Part shown: piece after piece, positions 15,115 to 23,307 of the stretch
Layout: each line of letters begins with the position of its first letter
Position numbering within the stretch: the stretch's first letter is position 1
Source: Thermocaproicibacter sp036260805
GTDB taxonomy: Bacteria > Bacillota > Clostridia > Oscillospirales > Acutalibacteraceae
Direction: 5' to 3'
NCBI GenBank assembly: GCA_036260805.1
Contig: DATALZ010000055.1
Span: 1-64,000, forward strand
DNA length: 64,000 nt
Translations under genes and position numbers: made by a program
Notes under the pieces: model-generated
What the model was told of the DNA's origin: nothing
Seen by the model: the letters and a program-made list of their open reading frames with translations, nothing else
The model's database searches: none

Positions 15115-16720
15115 TCTGCTGATTGTTGACGATGAACCATTGACGAGGGAATTTATTCAGTATAATATTTCATCCGTCGATTCGGATTGGGAATGTGCGG
15201 GCGAAGCGTCCGACGGTGCGGAAGCACTCAAATTTCTGGAAAACACTGCGGTCGACCTGGTGATTACCGACATTAAAATGCCGGTTATGGACGGAATTGA
15301 GCTTTGCCGCCAAATCAAAAGCCGAAACCCGCGGCAGGAAATTGTGATTCTGTCCGGTTATGACGAATTTGCATTTGCACAGGATGCCATGAAATATCAG
15401 GTTCACGGATACCTGTTAAAACCGATCAAGATACCGGCTCTGAAAGAAACTCTCGAGGAAATTGCAGCAATCCTTGGCAGAAATGCGAAGGACGAGATTG
15501 CGCTGAAAACGATGCAGGATTTATCTTCCGATTATAAGAAGCACGTCTGCTGCAATTATATCCGTGCCATTATTTTGAAGTCCTATACGGAAATACAGGC
15601 ATTGCACCCAATCATTCACAAGTTGAAAATTGACCCGGTTCAGGGGGAAGCCAACATTCTGATTCTGAAACTGGATGTTGGGTCACTGCTTTTTGAAAAG
15701 CTGCAGCCGGACGACATATCCGTGTTTTATTATATGTTGTTTCAAATTGCAACCGAAATTGTGGACGAAGAGGACTGTGGGTACGTCGTTCTGGATTTTG
15801 AAGAAAACACAGTAATTTTCCTTACGGCGGAAAATCAGGATGAACTGCAGCAAAGGTGCGCCAAAGTATACGAACGGATTGCTTCTTTTCTGACGCAGCA
15901 CACTGGGCTCACCGCAACCGGTTATGTAGGCACCGCCAAAAGCGACATTCTTGAAATGGACGCATCTTATAGCGACGCTTCGCAAATCATTCCGCTTTGG
16001 GTAATAACCGGGGAGCACAAACTGTATCACAGCGAATTGATTGAACCGTCTCAGACAGTGCATATTGGCAAACTTGAAAAGGCTTCGACGGCAGTTTGCA
16101 CCAGCCTTTTTGAGGGGGATAAAGCGGAGCTGTTCTTTACGGTTGATGAATATACTGCCGAAATCGATTCTCCTGAAATTACTTGCACGGTCAACTATCT
16201 TCTTTTTCTTGTGCAGACGATTTTCAGCGCGAAACCCGATCTCGGGATCGACCGTTATATCATGTGTCTTAACCGCATTGCAAAATATATTTCCGCTTTC
16301 CGGACAGACGAGTGCCATATCAACAGAAAAAACTTTTATCTTACCATTTTGCAGTCTATCTTTGAAAAGCCAGCTGAGCCGGACGAAAAACCAGTTACAC
16401 AGCAATTAGTGGATGATGCCAAAGAATATATCTATCAGCACTTTACAGAGGCGATTACTCTCTCTCAGATTGCTGATTCGCTTCATGTTTCGCCGAATTA
16501 CCTCAGTAAAATATTTCATGAAGCCGTAGGTGAATCCTACATTAAGTTCATTACACGCATTCGAATGGAATACGCAGCAAAGCTGCTTACAACTTCGAAA
16601 GAACATGTTTTTGAAATTGCTGAAAAAGCAGGATATTACAATCTCAAGCATTTTAATTTTGTATTCAAGGAGTTTTACAATATGACTCCTACGGAATACC
16701 AAAACAGTCATTCGAACTGA
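15107..16720 (+). CDS. YesN-type response regulator with AraC DNA-binding domain
   Basis: 537 residues. The receiver domain has the acidic pocket DDEP and the phospho-Asp in VDLVITDIKMPVMDG near residue 54. A long middle region follows, and a C-terminal AraC double helix-turn-helix holds ADSLHVSPNYLSKIFHEAVG and AEKAGYYNLKHFNFVFKEF. The start overlaps the kinase gene by eight bases, so the two are co-translated. It probably activates the divergent binding-protein/permease/GH66/GH13 operon. Confidence 0.92.
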   Translation: MHSLLIVDDEPLTREFIQYNISSVDSDWECAGEASDGAEALKFLENTAVDLVITDIKMPVMDGIELCRQIKSRNPRQEIVILSGYDEFAFAQDAMKYQVHGYLLKPIKIPALKETLEEIAAILGRNAKDEIALKTMQDLSSDYKKHVCCNYIRAIILKSYTEIQALHPIIHKLKIDPVQGEANILILKLDVGSLLFEKLQPDDISVFYYMLFQIATEIVDEEDCGYVVLDFEENTVIFLTAENQDELQQRCAKVYERIASFLTQHTGLTATGYVGTAKSDILEMDASYSDASQIIPLWVITGEHKLYHSELIEPSQTVHIGKLEKASTAVCTSLFEGDKAELFFTVDEYTAEIDSPEITCTVNYLLFLVQTIFSAKPDLGIDRYIMCLNRIAKYISAFRTDECHINRKNFYLTILQSIFEKPAEPDEKPVTQQLVDDAKEYIYQHFTEAITLSQIADSLHVSPNYLSKIFHEAVGESYIKFITRIRMEYAAKLLTTSKEHVFEIAEKAGYYNLKHFNFVFKEFYNMTPTEYQNSHSN

Positions 16721-16815
16721 TTTCGGCCGATAACAGCCGGAGCGTAAAGAACTTAGAAAGCTGAATCCTTAAATAGAGAGCTCAAAACTGTCATAAATCT
16801 GTCGTACAAAGAAAA

Positions 16816-16841
16816 ACGCACCCTTTCGGGTGCATTTTTTT
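16816..16841 (+). terminator. Terminator after the two-component genes
   Basis: GCACCC and GGGTGC pair around TTTC, followed by ATTTTTTT. It is about 95 bases past the stop of the regulator gene. Confidence 0.8.
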
Positions 16842-16937
16842 ATGGTGCAAGACAGTGAAAAACGTCATTCTCAAAAAACTGAATATGTTTTTGCACGCTG
16901 CTCCCTCGGATTCGAGTCCCCAAAACTTAGAGCAAAA

Positions 16938-16968
16938 TAAAAAGAGCGTACTCCAAAGAGTACACTCT
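16938..16968 (-). terminator. Terminator downstream of the tRNA
   Basis: AGAGCGTACTC and GAGTACACTCT pair around CAAA; on the minus strand it is followed by TTTTTATTTT. It lies eight bases past the tRNA 3' end. Confidence 0.75.
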
Positions 16969-16975
16969 GCGATTT

Positions 16976-17052
16976 TGGTGGGCCATCAGGGACTCGAACC
17001 CCGGACCGACCGGTTATGAGCCGGCTGCTCTAACCAACTGAGCTAATGGCCC
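16976..17052 (-). tRNA. tRNA with CAT anticodon (Met or Ile2)
   Basis: The minus strand folds as a full cloverleaf: seven-pair acceptor stem GGGCCAT/ATGGCCC, D-arm AGCTCAGTTGGTTAGAGC, anticodon arm with loop CTCATAA, T-arm with GTTCGAGTC and an encoded CCA end. The anticodon is CAT. The body resembles both elongator Met and lysidine-modified Ile2 tRNAs of Firmicutes; the sequence alone does not settle which. Confidence 0.92.
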
Positions 17053-17210
17053 GAATTTTTCTCTGCCTGAGCAGTGTTCCTAGTATACCACACGCAGAAA
17101 AAAAGTGCAATCCCTGCTTTCCGATGTATCTTGAGAAAATTATTTACATTTCAGCAAACAAATGATATATTTAGCTTGGAATGTTTTAGTAATTGTACGA
17201 AAGCGGGCAT

Positions 17211-17489
17211 ATGCGTATGAAATTCCAGAATATCATGGAAGATTTTGTAACACAGAAGCTTGACGAAGTTATTGAAGACCTCGACTGCTGCAAATGTGAT
17301 CAGTGCCGAGAAGATATTATTTCCTATGCGCTGAACCGCCTGTCACCAAAATATGTCAGCACCGAAATGGGCAAGGCTTTTGTAAAAATTGATACAATGT
17401 CCAGTCAGTTCGAAATTGATATACTTACCGCCATTTATGAAGGCGCAGCGATTGTAAAGAAGAATCCGCACCATACTGTCAATCGTTAA
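17211..17489 (+). CDS. comFB: ComFB family protein
   Basis: About 92 residues. The segment MEDFVTQKLDEVIEDLDCCK followed by CDQCREDIISYALNRLSPKY and a final KKNPHH matches late competence protein ComFB, a small zinc-associated protein of unclear function. A CxC/CxxC cluster near residues 25-32 is the presumed metal site. Start choice is uncertain: ATG at 17211 or 17217 is likely, with a weak ribosome binding site. It is a single gene between the tRNA and the serine dehydratase operon. Confidence 0.85.
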   Translation: MRMKFQNIMEDFVTQKLDEVIEDLDCCKCDQCREDIISYALNRLSPKYVSTEMGKAFVKIDTMSSQFEIDILTAIYEGAAIVKKNPHHTVNR

Positions 17490-17527
17490 GACTGACCATA
17501 TCGCCGGCCTTAATACCCTAAAAACTT

Positions 17528-18412
17528 TTAACCGTTAGAGATTGACGTCTGCAGCTTTTTCGCCGCGGCGATACCTGAAGGAGTCGTTGCAAGGCCACCC
17601 TGCCCGGTTTCCCTCAATGCACAGGGCATCATGTCACCGACGGAACGCATCGCGTCGATTACTTCATCCGGGGGAATTCTGCTGTCGATTCCCGCCAGCG
17701 CCATATCGGCACAGCTGACGGCATTTACCGCTCCAACGACGTTCCGCTTTACGCATGGAATCTCCACCAACCCGGCCACCGGGTCGCATACCAGTCCCAG
17801 AAGGTTCATTAAAGCCATCGCACACGCATTCGCACTCATTTCGGGAGTGCCTTTTTTTATGCTCACAAGCGCCGCGGCCGCCATAGCGGAAGCGGCGCCT
17901 ATTTCTGCCTGACACCCACCCTCTGCGCCGGAAATAGAAGCCCTCGCTGCAATCACCTGACCGAACCCCGCCGCGACAAACAGCGACTGAACAATCACCT
18001 CGTCGCTGATGTTCCCGCGTTCCGAAAGCGGAATCAGCACAGCCGGAAGCACGCCGCAGGAACCCGCTGTCGGTGCAGCGACAATCCGCTTCATGCAGGC
18101 GTTGCTTTCTCCCATCCGCAGTGCTTCCGTAATAACACGGTCAAAGAACGGGCCGCCAATAGAATCCTCACTGCCCTCGAACGCCTGCATTTTTGCCCCG
18201 TCCCCGCCTACCAGTCCGCTGGACGACCGCGCCTGCGGGCTGTAATTTTCGCTGGCGGATTTCATTGCGTCCCACAATGCCTGCATTTGTTTGACGGAGC
18301 TTTCACGGGATACGCCGCGATCCAGCATGTCGTCTTCCAGTATTGTCTCCCAGAGGGAGAGATTTTTTGTTTTCGCCGCATCCAGCAGATTTTTCACGGA
18401 TGAAAAAGCCAT
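17528..18412 (-). CDS. sdaAA: L-serine dehydratase, iron-sulfur, alpha subunit
   Basis: 294 residues, full-length alpha subunit of the oxygen-sensitive [4Fe-4S] serine dehydratase, which turns L-serine into pyruvate and ammonia. The signature APTAGSCGVLPAVLIPLSE carries one cluster cysteine, with others in NACMKR, LLGLVCDPVAGLVEIPCVKR and MPCALRETGQGGLA. It follows the beta-subunit gene by about 20 bases and is translated with it. The enzyme acts in the cytoplasm in serine fermentation. Confidence 0.95.
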   Translation of the reverse strand: MAFSSVKNLLDAAKTKNLSLWETILEDDMLDRGVSRESSVKQMQALWDAMKSASENYSPQARSSSGLVGGDGAKMQAFEGSEDSIGGPFFDRVITEALRMGESNACMKRIVAAPTAGSCGVLPAVLIPLSERGNISDEVIVQSLFVAAGFGQVIAARASISGAEGGCQAEIGAASAMAAAALVSIKKGTPEMSANACAMALMNLLGLVCDPVAGLVEIPCVKRNVVGAVNAVSCADMALAGIDSRIPPDEVIDAMRSVGDMMPCALRETGQGGLATTPSGIAAAKKLQTSISNG

Positions 18413-18433
18413 AAAAGTTATCCTCCATCCCAG

Positions 18434-19102
18434 TTACTTCGCTTCGTCAACATTCAGATAGGTAATCTTCAGGATGCCGTCCATCTTGGAAAGCGACTCC
18501 AGAGGCGCCGAAGGGATCGGCTGGTCGCACTCCAGCACCATAACGGCGTATCCACCGCGTACATTCCGGTAAAGCTGCATAGTCGCGATATTCACATTAT
18601 AACGGGCAAGCAGGAACGTAACTTCCGACACATGGCCGGGCTGATCCATGTTATGAACAACAAGGGTCGGACAGTCACCGGAAAAGTTCGTCTCAATGCC
18701 GTCTAGCCTGCTGATTTTGATTCTTCCGCCGCCGAGCGAGGAAGCTTCAACTTCCAGTTCCCTGCCGCTGACCCCTTTTACTCTCAAAAGGACAGTGTTG
18801 GGGTGGACATTCCGCAGGGTAATCGTTCCGATTTTTATTTTCAGGTGTTCCTCTTCGGCGACCTCAAAGCTGTGAGGAATCCGTTCGTCGTCCGGCTTCA
18901 TGCCAAGCAGTCCTGCAACAAGCGCCCTGTCCGTGCCGTGGCCCTCGCCTGTTGCGGCAAAAGAACCGTGAAGGAGTAGCTCCGCCTGAGCCGGTTTTTC
19001 CCCCAGCAGCTTTCTTGTGATATAGCCGATGCGCGCCGCGCCCGCCGTATGCGAGCTGGAAGGCCCGACCATAATCGGCCCCATAATGTCGAAGATACCC
19101 AT
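18434..19102 (-). CDS. sdaAB: L-serine dehydratase, iron-sulfur, beta subunit
   Basis: 222 residues with ATG after an AGGGAGGGG site. The N-terminal half holds MVGPSSSHTAGAARIGYITR, the family signature. The C-terminal ACT-like domain (CPTLVVHNMDQPGHVSEVTF) probably binds L-serine and controls activity. The first gene of the pair; a promoter lies 65-93 bases upstream. Confidence 0.95.
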   Translation of the reverse strand: MGIFDIMGPIMVGPSSSHTAGAARIGYITRKLLGEKPAQAELLLHGSFAATGEGHGTDRALVAGLLGMKPDDERIPHSFEVAEEEHLKIKIGTITLRNVHPNTVLLRVKGVSGRELEVEASSLGGGRIKISRLDGIETNFSGDCPTLVVHNMDQPGHVSEVTFLLARYNVNIATMQLYRNVRGGYAVMVLECDQPIPSAPLESLSKMDGILKITYLNVDEAK

Positions 19103-19166
19103 GTTTCACCCCTCCCTAACCAATTGCAAATCAGTTTGAAAAACGTTGCCGTATCACTATTGCACT

Positions 19167-19195
19167 ATTCTATGACGCTTATAAATTGTTTTCAA
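19167..19195 (-). promoter_or_regulatory. SigmaA-type promoter for sdaAB-sdaAA
   Basis: On the minus strand TTGAAA at 19190-19195 and TAGAAT at 19167-19172 are separated by 17 bases, upstream of sdaAB. Confidence 0.65.
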
Positions 19196-19205
19196 GCTGA
19201 AAACA

Positions 19206-19445
19206 TCATTCGGAATAATTGAATCTTTTCCGCTTGCGATTATTATATTCTTTTTGTAAAAGTGTCGGGATGCCGTCAAAAATGAACCCATCCGCAGCTG
19301 GCGGCAAAGTATTGCATCTCGGTTCATAATTAATATTTTCCCGAATCCGGTTCTTTATTTCTAAATTATCTGGAATTCCGGCGCGACTGTTGCCGCGATT
19401 TGATGTAAATGCGTCCACACTATATGGATATTTATTTTCGCTCAT
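19206..19445 (-). CDS. Doubtful ORF (79 aa)
   Basis: An open frame of 79 codons with no ribosome binding site before its ATG. It overlaps the presumed promoter (TATAAT at 19448-19453) of the plus-strand lipoprotein gene. The product is hydrophilic with no recognised motif. It may be non-coding; no other content was found in this gap. Confidence 0.25.
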   Translation of the reverse strand: MSENKYPYSVDAFTSNRGNSRAGIPDNLEIKNRIRENINYEPRCNTLPPAADGFIFDGIPTLLQKEYNNRKRKRFNYSE

Positions 19446-19504
19446 GATATAATAGAAATGGTAATATTTGTATATATTGGAAGTGTTTTAAGGGAGAAAT
19501 TTTT

Positions 19505-20056
19505 ATGAAAATAAGAAAAATACTTGCGGTTTGTCTTTCTACATTGCTTTTTGCTGTGGCAGGATGTCAGGTATCTGGCGGAAAGGCGGCAAACTCCGGT
19601 GTCAGCTCCGCGACGGTCAGCAGTTCGTTTTCCACAGTTTTCAGCAAGCAGGAATCTTCTGCTTCCGTTACCGCAAACTCTCGTCAGATGCAAAGCGACT
19701 CAGACAACGAGCCGAAAATCATCAATCAAGTGAGTGCTGCATTAAAGGCAAAATATAGTGATATAGTCATAGCAAATGAGTGGGTTAGTCCAAAATATAA
19801 TCTTAAAGGGACAGATGAAAGATATACCGTGCTTTTCGGAGCCTTAAAAAAAGACCCGCTTCAAGGCGTTGCCAAAGTGATTCATACCGATGCAGACGGT
19901 ACGGCAGTCAAACAGGAGACCCAATATTTGTCGCCGAAGCGAAAAGGCCCGGTTCGAGTTTACAAACTCGGAGCAAAAGAAGACGATATGGAGATTATTT
20001 ACCCTGATGGAGAAACTCATTATTTCATAATTTATGGAGGATTTCAAGTGCCATAA
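19505..20056 (+). CDS. Putative lipoprotein (183 aa)
   Basis: ATG with AAGGGAG eight bases upstream. The lipoprotein signal MKIRKILAVCLSTLLFAVAG ends in a lipobox Cys at 21. A Ser-rich linker to about residue 65 is followed by a small soluble domain of mixed beta character (IVIANEWVSPKYN to GGFQVP). The signal peptide is very close in sequence to that of the next gene while the mature parts differ. Function unknown; it is surface-attached. Confidence 0.7.
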   Translation: MKIRKILAVCLSTLLFAVAGCQVSGGKAANSGVSSATVSSSFSTVFSKQESSASVTANSRQMQSDSDNEPKIINQVSAALKAKYSDIVIANEWVSPKYNLKGTDERYTVLFGALKKDPLQGVAKVIHTDADGTAVKQETQYLSPKRKGPVRVYKLGAKEDDMEIIYPDGETHYFIIYGGFQVP

Positions 20057-20101
20057 TTATTCCGGCAAATAAGGGCCATGATTCATGAAAGAGGAATTTC
20101 T

Positions 20102-21190
20102 ATGAAAATTTTCAAAGATGTCCTCGCGGTTTGCCTTTCCATGCTTCTTTTCGTCATGGCAGGTTGCCGGTCGACAGGCGGAACGGATGTTGCCCCTGAA
20201 ATCATAATAAGAACAGCTTCATCTGAATATTATACATCGCCTTCTCGGGAATCTTCAGAAGCACTTACTAATGCAGCGCAGCCAAAATCCTTTCTCACGG
20301 TCGATGCATCCTCCGGGCAGGGCATCTATGCCATTTCGGATGATTTTCATGTTTTAAAGTCACAGGACGGCAAAAGCTGGGTAAATCTGCTTGACATCAG
20401 TAATTATTCTGCAAAATCTGGTAAACCTGCGCTGGCCGCTTTGAAAAGTGGATTCGTTTTTATTGCATACTACACTTCTGCCGGTATCGAAACTCAAAAA
20501 TCAGTGGATGCGGGAAGCAGTTGGTCAAAGTCTTCCATTAAGATTCCGACAGATGACCCGGAATCGGGTTACGGCGGAAGCCTCGCATTAAGTTTTGTGA
20601 ATCAAACCGACGGATATCTTCTTACCAGCGGTCTCCCGGCAGCAGGCACCATGTGCAAAGCTCTTTACAAAACATTGAACGGCGGTGAAAGCTGGGAATC
20701 AGCAGGAAATAGCCTTAATTCTGAGAAAGCGACCGCAGATTTAACAAAAATCGGCGGTTATACAACAGGAATGGCCTTTTTTCATTTCGGTACAGGGTTC
20801 ATTACCTGTTCTTATCACGGTCAAAATGAGATTTCTCTTTATAAGACAACTAATCATGGAACGAACTGGTTAAGTATGGAAATTGCTCTACCTAAAAACG
20901 TTATTCTCCTAAAATATAGTAAAGATTATTATATTGACGCATATCCGCCTGCAATTTATGGAAATGATCGAAATCATGCAAAATTATTGCTCAACATTTG
21001 CAATAATGGCGCAAAAGCCCCATACGTCTATAGCTCCAATGACGGCGGAGTAACATGGATGGTCAATGGAAAAAGCAATCTGATCATAAAAAGCTATTCT
21101 TTTACGGATGATAAAAACGGTTTTGGCCTTGATGAATATGGAACTCTTTATTCTACAGACAACGGCGGCTTAACTTGGATAAAAACTTAA
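20102..21190 (+). CDS. Lipoprotein with BNR/Asp-box beta-propeller
   Basis: The ATG at 20102 is chosen because AGAGGAATTTCT precedes it; the protein is 362 residues. A lipobox (LFVMAGC) leads into repeated Asp-box-like units spaced about 50-60 residues: SQDGKSWVN, SVDAGSSWSK, TLNGGESWES, TTNHGTNWLS, SSNDGGVTWM and STDNGGLTWI. This is a sialidase/Ycf48-like propeller, but none of the sialidase arginine triad is obvious, so it is probably a binding protein. It lies 45 bases after the sister lipoprotein. Confidence 0.75.
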   Translation: MKIFKDVLAVCLSMLLFVMAGCRSTGGTDVAPEIIIRTASSEYYTSPSRESSEALTNAAQPKSFLTVDASSGQGIYAISDDFHVLKSQDGKSWVNLLDISNYSAKSGKPALAALKSGFVFIAYYTSAGIETQKSVDAGSSWSKSSIKIPTDDPESGYGGSLALSFVNQTDGYLLTSGLPAAGTMCKALYKTLNGGESWESAGNSLNSEKATADLTKIGGYTTGMAFFHFGTGFITCSYHGQNEISLYKTTNHGTNWLSMEIALPKNVILLKYSKDYYIDAYPPAIYGNDRNHAKLLLNICNNGAKAPYVYSSNDGGVTWMVNGKSNLIIKSYSFTDDKNGFGLDEYGTLYSTDNGGLTWIKT

Positions 21191-21234
21191 GTTCTTAAAA
21201 GCCAACTTGTAAATCTGCATCCCCAATTATCCCA

Positions 21235-21262
21235 TTGTTTTTGGAAAAACATGCGGTATAAT
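21235..21262 (+). promoter_or_regulatory. Promoter for the YbjQ-family gene
   Basis: TTGTTT (21235-21240) and TATAAT (21257-21262) with a 16-base spacer, 29 bases before the start codon. Confidence 0.55.
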
Positions 21263-21290
21263 AAATAAAAAAAGAATGGGAGCTGGGAAC

Positions 21291-21617
21291 ATGATCAGCA
21301 CAACCACACCGTCCATAGAAGGAAAGCGAATCATCCATTATTACGGAATCGTCTGCGGAGAAGTCATCTCCGGCGTCAATTTCGTCCGCGACTTTGCTGC
21401 CGGACTGACGAACTTTTTCGGCGGACGCTCCGAATCCTATGAAGACGAGCTGATGCAGGCGCGCGCCAGCGCAATCAGCGAAATGGAACAGCGCGCGGCA
21501 GGCATGGGCGCGAATGCGGTCGTCGGCGTAAAGCTGGACTACGAAGTTCTCGGTGCGAACAACGGCATGCTGATGGTCAACGCGTCCGGCACAGCCGTTC
21601 AGGTCGAATCCCTATGA
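21291..21617 (+). CDS. YbjQ/UPF0145 family protein
   Basis: The ATG at 21291 (MISTTTPSIEG) follows GGGAGC at seven bases; 108 residues. The GKRIIHYYGIVCGEVISGVN opening, RASAISEMEQRA and GANAVVGVKLDYE stretches are the hallmarks of the pentameric YbjQ (UPF0145, heavy-metal-binding-like) family. No catalytic function is established for the family. It overlaps the next gene by four bases, so the two are co-translated. Confidence 0.88.
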   Translation: MISTTTPSIEGKRIIHYYGIVCGEVISGVNFVRDFAAGLTNFFGGRSESYEDELMQARASAISEMEQRAAGMGANAVVGVKLDYEVLGANNGMLMVNASGTAVQVESL

Positions 21618-22078
21618 GAATACGTATCGCCACGGCGGACGACCTCGAACTTCTGATTGCACTCAGGCTGGATTTTTTCCGCGCAAATTCTGTCACCCTC
21701 ACACCCGAACAGAAGGACGCCATAACCGGCCAGCTTCGCAGCTATATTCCGAAGCACCTGGCCGAAAGCGACTTTATAGCCGTGCTCGCTGAAGAGAACG
21801 GAACCGTACTTTCCACAGCATTCCTGATTCTTGTTGAAAAACCAGCGAACGCATCCTTTCCTACAGGTAAAACCGGAACGGTGCTGAATGTTTTCACCTA
21901 CCCGCAGTACCGAAGGAAAGGCTATGCTGAAAAAGTCATCCTTGCGCTGATCTCCGAAGCAAAAAAGGCTGGCATCTCCCAGCTGGAGCTTTCCGCAACG
22001 AAATTAGGCGAACCACTGTACCGCAAACTTGGGTTCACTGTGCCGCCTGAAGCCTCCATGAGGCTGAAAATCACATAG
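21614..22078 (+). CDS. GNAT family N-acetyltransferase
   Basis: 154 residues; ATGA overlap with the preceding gene. The acetyl-CoA motif A is seen in VLNVFTYPQYRRKGYAEKVI near residues 95-114, with a following helix and LYRKLGFTVP (motif B). The N-terminal IRIATADDLELLIALRLDFF opening is typical. It transfers an acetyl group to an unknown amine substrate. Confidence 0.88.
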   Translation: MRIRIATADDLELLIALRLDFFRANSVTLTPEQKDAITGQLRSYIPKHLAESDFIAVLAEENGTVLSTAFLILVEKPANASFPTGKTGTVLNVFTYPQYRRKGYAEKVILALISEAKKAGISQLELSATKLGEPLYRKLGFTVPPEASMRLKIT

Positions 22079-22088
22079 CCTTCAACAG

Positions 22089-22122
22089 AATGCCGAGAAT
22101 GTTGCAGTCCCGGCATTTTTTA
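22089..22122 (+). terminator. Rho-independent terminator
   Basis: AATGCCG and CGGCATT pair across a 15-base apical region and are followed by a T run. It ends the YbjQ/GNAT transcript. Confidence 0.7.
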
Positions 22123-22268
22123 TACTTCGCAGCTCAACATACCCGTCCATTTTGAAGAACGCCGCATAGTTCGGACAGAATCAAAAAGTCGGCGCGTTAT
22201 CCATTCGTTTGGCGAATGAAATTCTGAAATCTCCCTATACTATCTCTCAACAGGTAGGGGGAGACAAA

Positions 22269-23138
22269 ATGAAGAAACAGAAATTTCTAAAATTTTTATA
22301 TGCACTCGCAGTAATAATTTTCATGGCAGGCTGCACCGTAGCCTGCACCTATCTTTTTCTTGCGGCTTATGATCTGGGCGCACGTTCGGTCATTGCCGAC
22401 CATAACGTCAGCACCGCGTCAACCGGCACATCAGATTCCGCCGCGTCTTCGGCATCCATAGCTTCTTCACAGCCCGTTTCGTCACAAGCCACTTCGTCAC
22501 AGCCTGCTTCGGAGCAACCCGCTTCGTCACAGGCCCCATCTTCACAAATTAATTCTTCGCAGGCATCGGAAGTTCGGACCGCCACCGTACCGGAAAGCAA
22601 ACGCGAGCTTGTCCTTGTAAATCTTGACAATAAAATTCCAAACTGGTATGCTCCCCGCCTTGTCAATGAGCTGGGTTTCCAGATGGATTCGTCCATCGTG
22701 CAGCCGTTTGAAAAAATGCGCGCGGCCGCGTCGAAAGACGGGGTTTCGCTCTGGATTTCTTCCGCATACCGCAGCAACGAAAGGCAGAATGAGCTGTTCC
22801 AGCAGGAAGTCGAGCAGTACTCAAAGACCTGCCCCACTTATGCGCAGGCCCTTGCCTCTGCGGAAAAATCGGTTGCAAAACCGGGTTACAGCGAACACGC
22901 CACCGGCCTCGCCATGGATTTGAACGGAGTGAAGGATGATTTCGACACAACGCCCGCATTCCGCTGGCTGAGCCAGCACGCGCAGGATTACGGGTTTGTT
23001 CTGCGCTACCCGAAGGACAAGCAGTCCATTACAAAAATCAAGTACGAGCCTTGGCATTACCGCTACGTCGGCGTGCAGAACGCTAAGGCAATTAAAAAGG
23101 CCGGTCAGTGTCTGGAAGAATACCTGAAGAACCGTTGA
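22269..23138 (+). CDS. VanY-like D-alanyl-D-alanine carboxypeptidase, membrane-anchored
   Basis: The ATG at 22269 follows AGGGGGAGACAAA; 289 residues. An N-terminal hydrophobic segment (FLKFLYALAVIIFMAGCTVA) is followed by about 50 residues of Ser/Ala/Gln repeats (SSQPA units) that span the wall. The M15B peptidase domain carries the zinc motif SEHATGLAMDLNG and the final EPWHYRYVG. ISSAYRSNERQNELF is also typical. It trims D-Ala from peptidoglycan precursors; it could contribute to glycopeptide tolerance, but no van genes surround it. A single-gene unit. Confidence 0.92.
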   Translation: MKKQKFLKFLYALAVIIFMAGCTVACTYLFLAAYDLGARSVIADHNVSTASTGTSDSAASSASIASSQPVSSQATSSQPASEQPASSQAPSSQINSSQASEVRTATVPESKRELVLVNLDNKIPNWYAPRLVNELGFQMDSSIVQPFEKMRAAASKDGVSLWISSAYRSNERQNELFQQEVEQYSKTCPTYAQALASAEKSVAKPGYSEHATGLAMDLNGVKDDFDTTPAFRWLSQHAQDYGFVLRYPKDKQSITKIKYEPWHYRYVGVQNAKAIKKAGQCLEEYLKNR

Positions 23139-23177
23139 TTGCCGTTCGTTCCTGTAAAAGAAATCCGGCGCGGTTCA

Positions 23178-23206
23178 TTGATTATCTTTCGGGAATTTGG
23201 TATAAT
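23178..23206 (+). promoter_or_regulatory. SigmaA promoter of gltX-glnS
   Basis: TTGATT (23178-23183) and TATAAT (23201-23206) with a 17-base spacer. The transcript starts about 95 bases before gltX and carries the leader ORF. Confidence 0.75.
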
Positions 23207-23239
23207 TTATTAATCGGCGTTTCCTGTCGAAGGAGCGCC

Positions 23240-23302
23240 ATGGTTTGTTTCCGTAATATACGGACAAACCGCGGAATGTTATCGAAAAATCAGGAGGGGT
23301 AA
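23240..23302 (+). CDS. Leader ORF upstream of gltX (20 aa)
   Basis: ATG preceded by GAAGGAGCGCC opens a 20-codon ORF ending in TAA at 23302, only five bases before the gltX start. Its last codons form the AGGAGGGG ribosome binding site of gltX. The region can fold: GGTTTGTTTCCGT pairs with ACGGACAAACC within the ORF. It may couple gltX translation to upstream ribosome passage. The peptide (MVCFRNIRTNRG...) has three Arg and no Glu or Gln run, so the control signal is unclear. Coding status is unproven. Confidence 0.4.
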   Translation: MVCFRNIRTNRGMLSKNQEG

Positions 23303-23307
23303 GGCTC

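Noticed and set aside
16895..16925. T-arm-like sequence (GGATTCGAGTCC) near the tRNA
   Set aside because: Only the T-arm is present and in the opposite orientation; no acceptor, D or anticodon arm can be drawn. Could be a small tRNA relic but cannot be supported.
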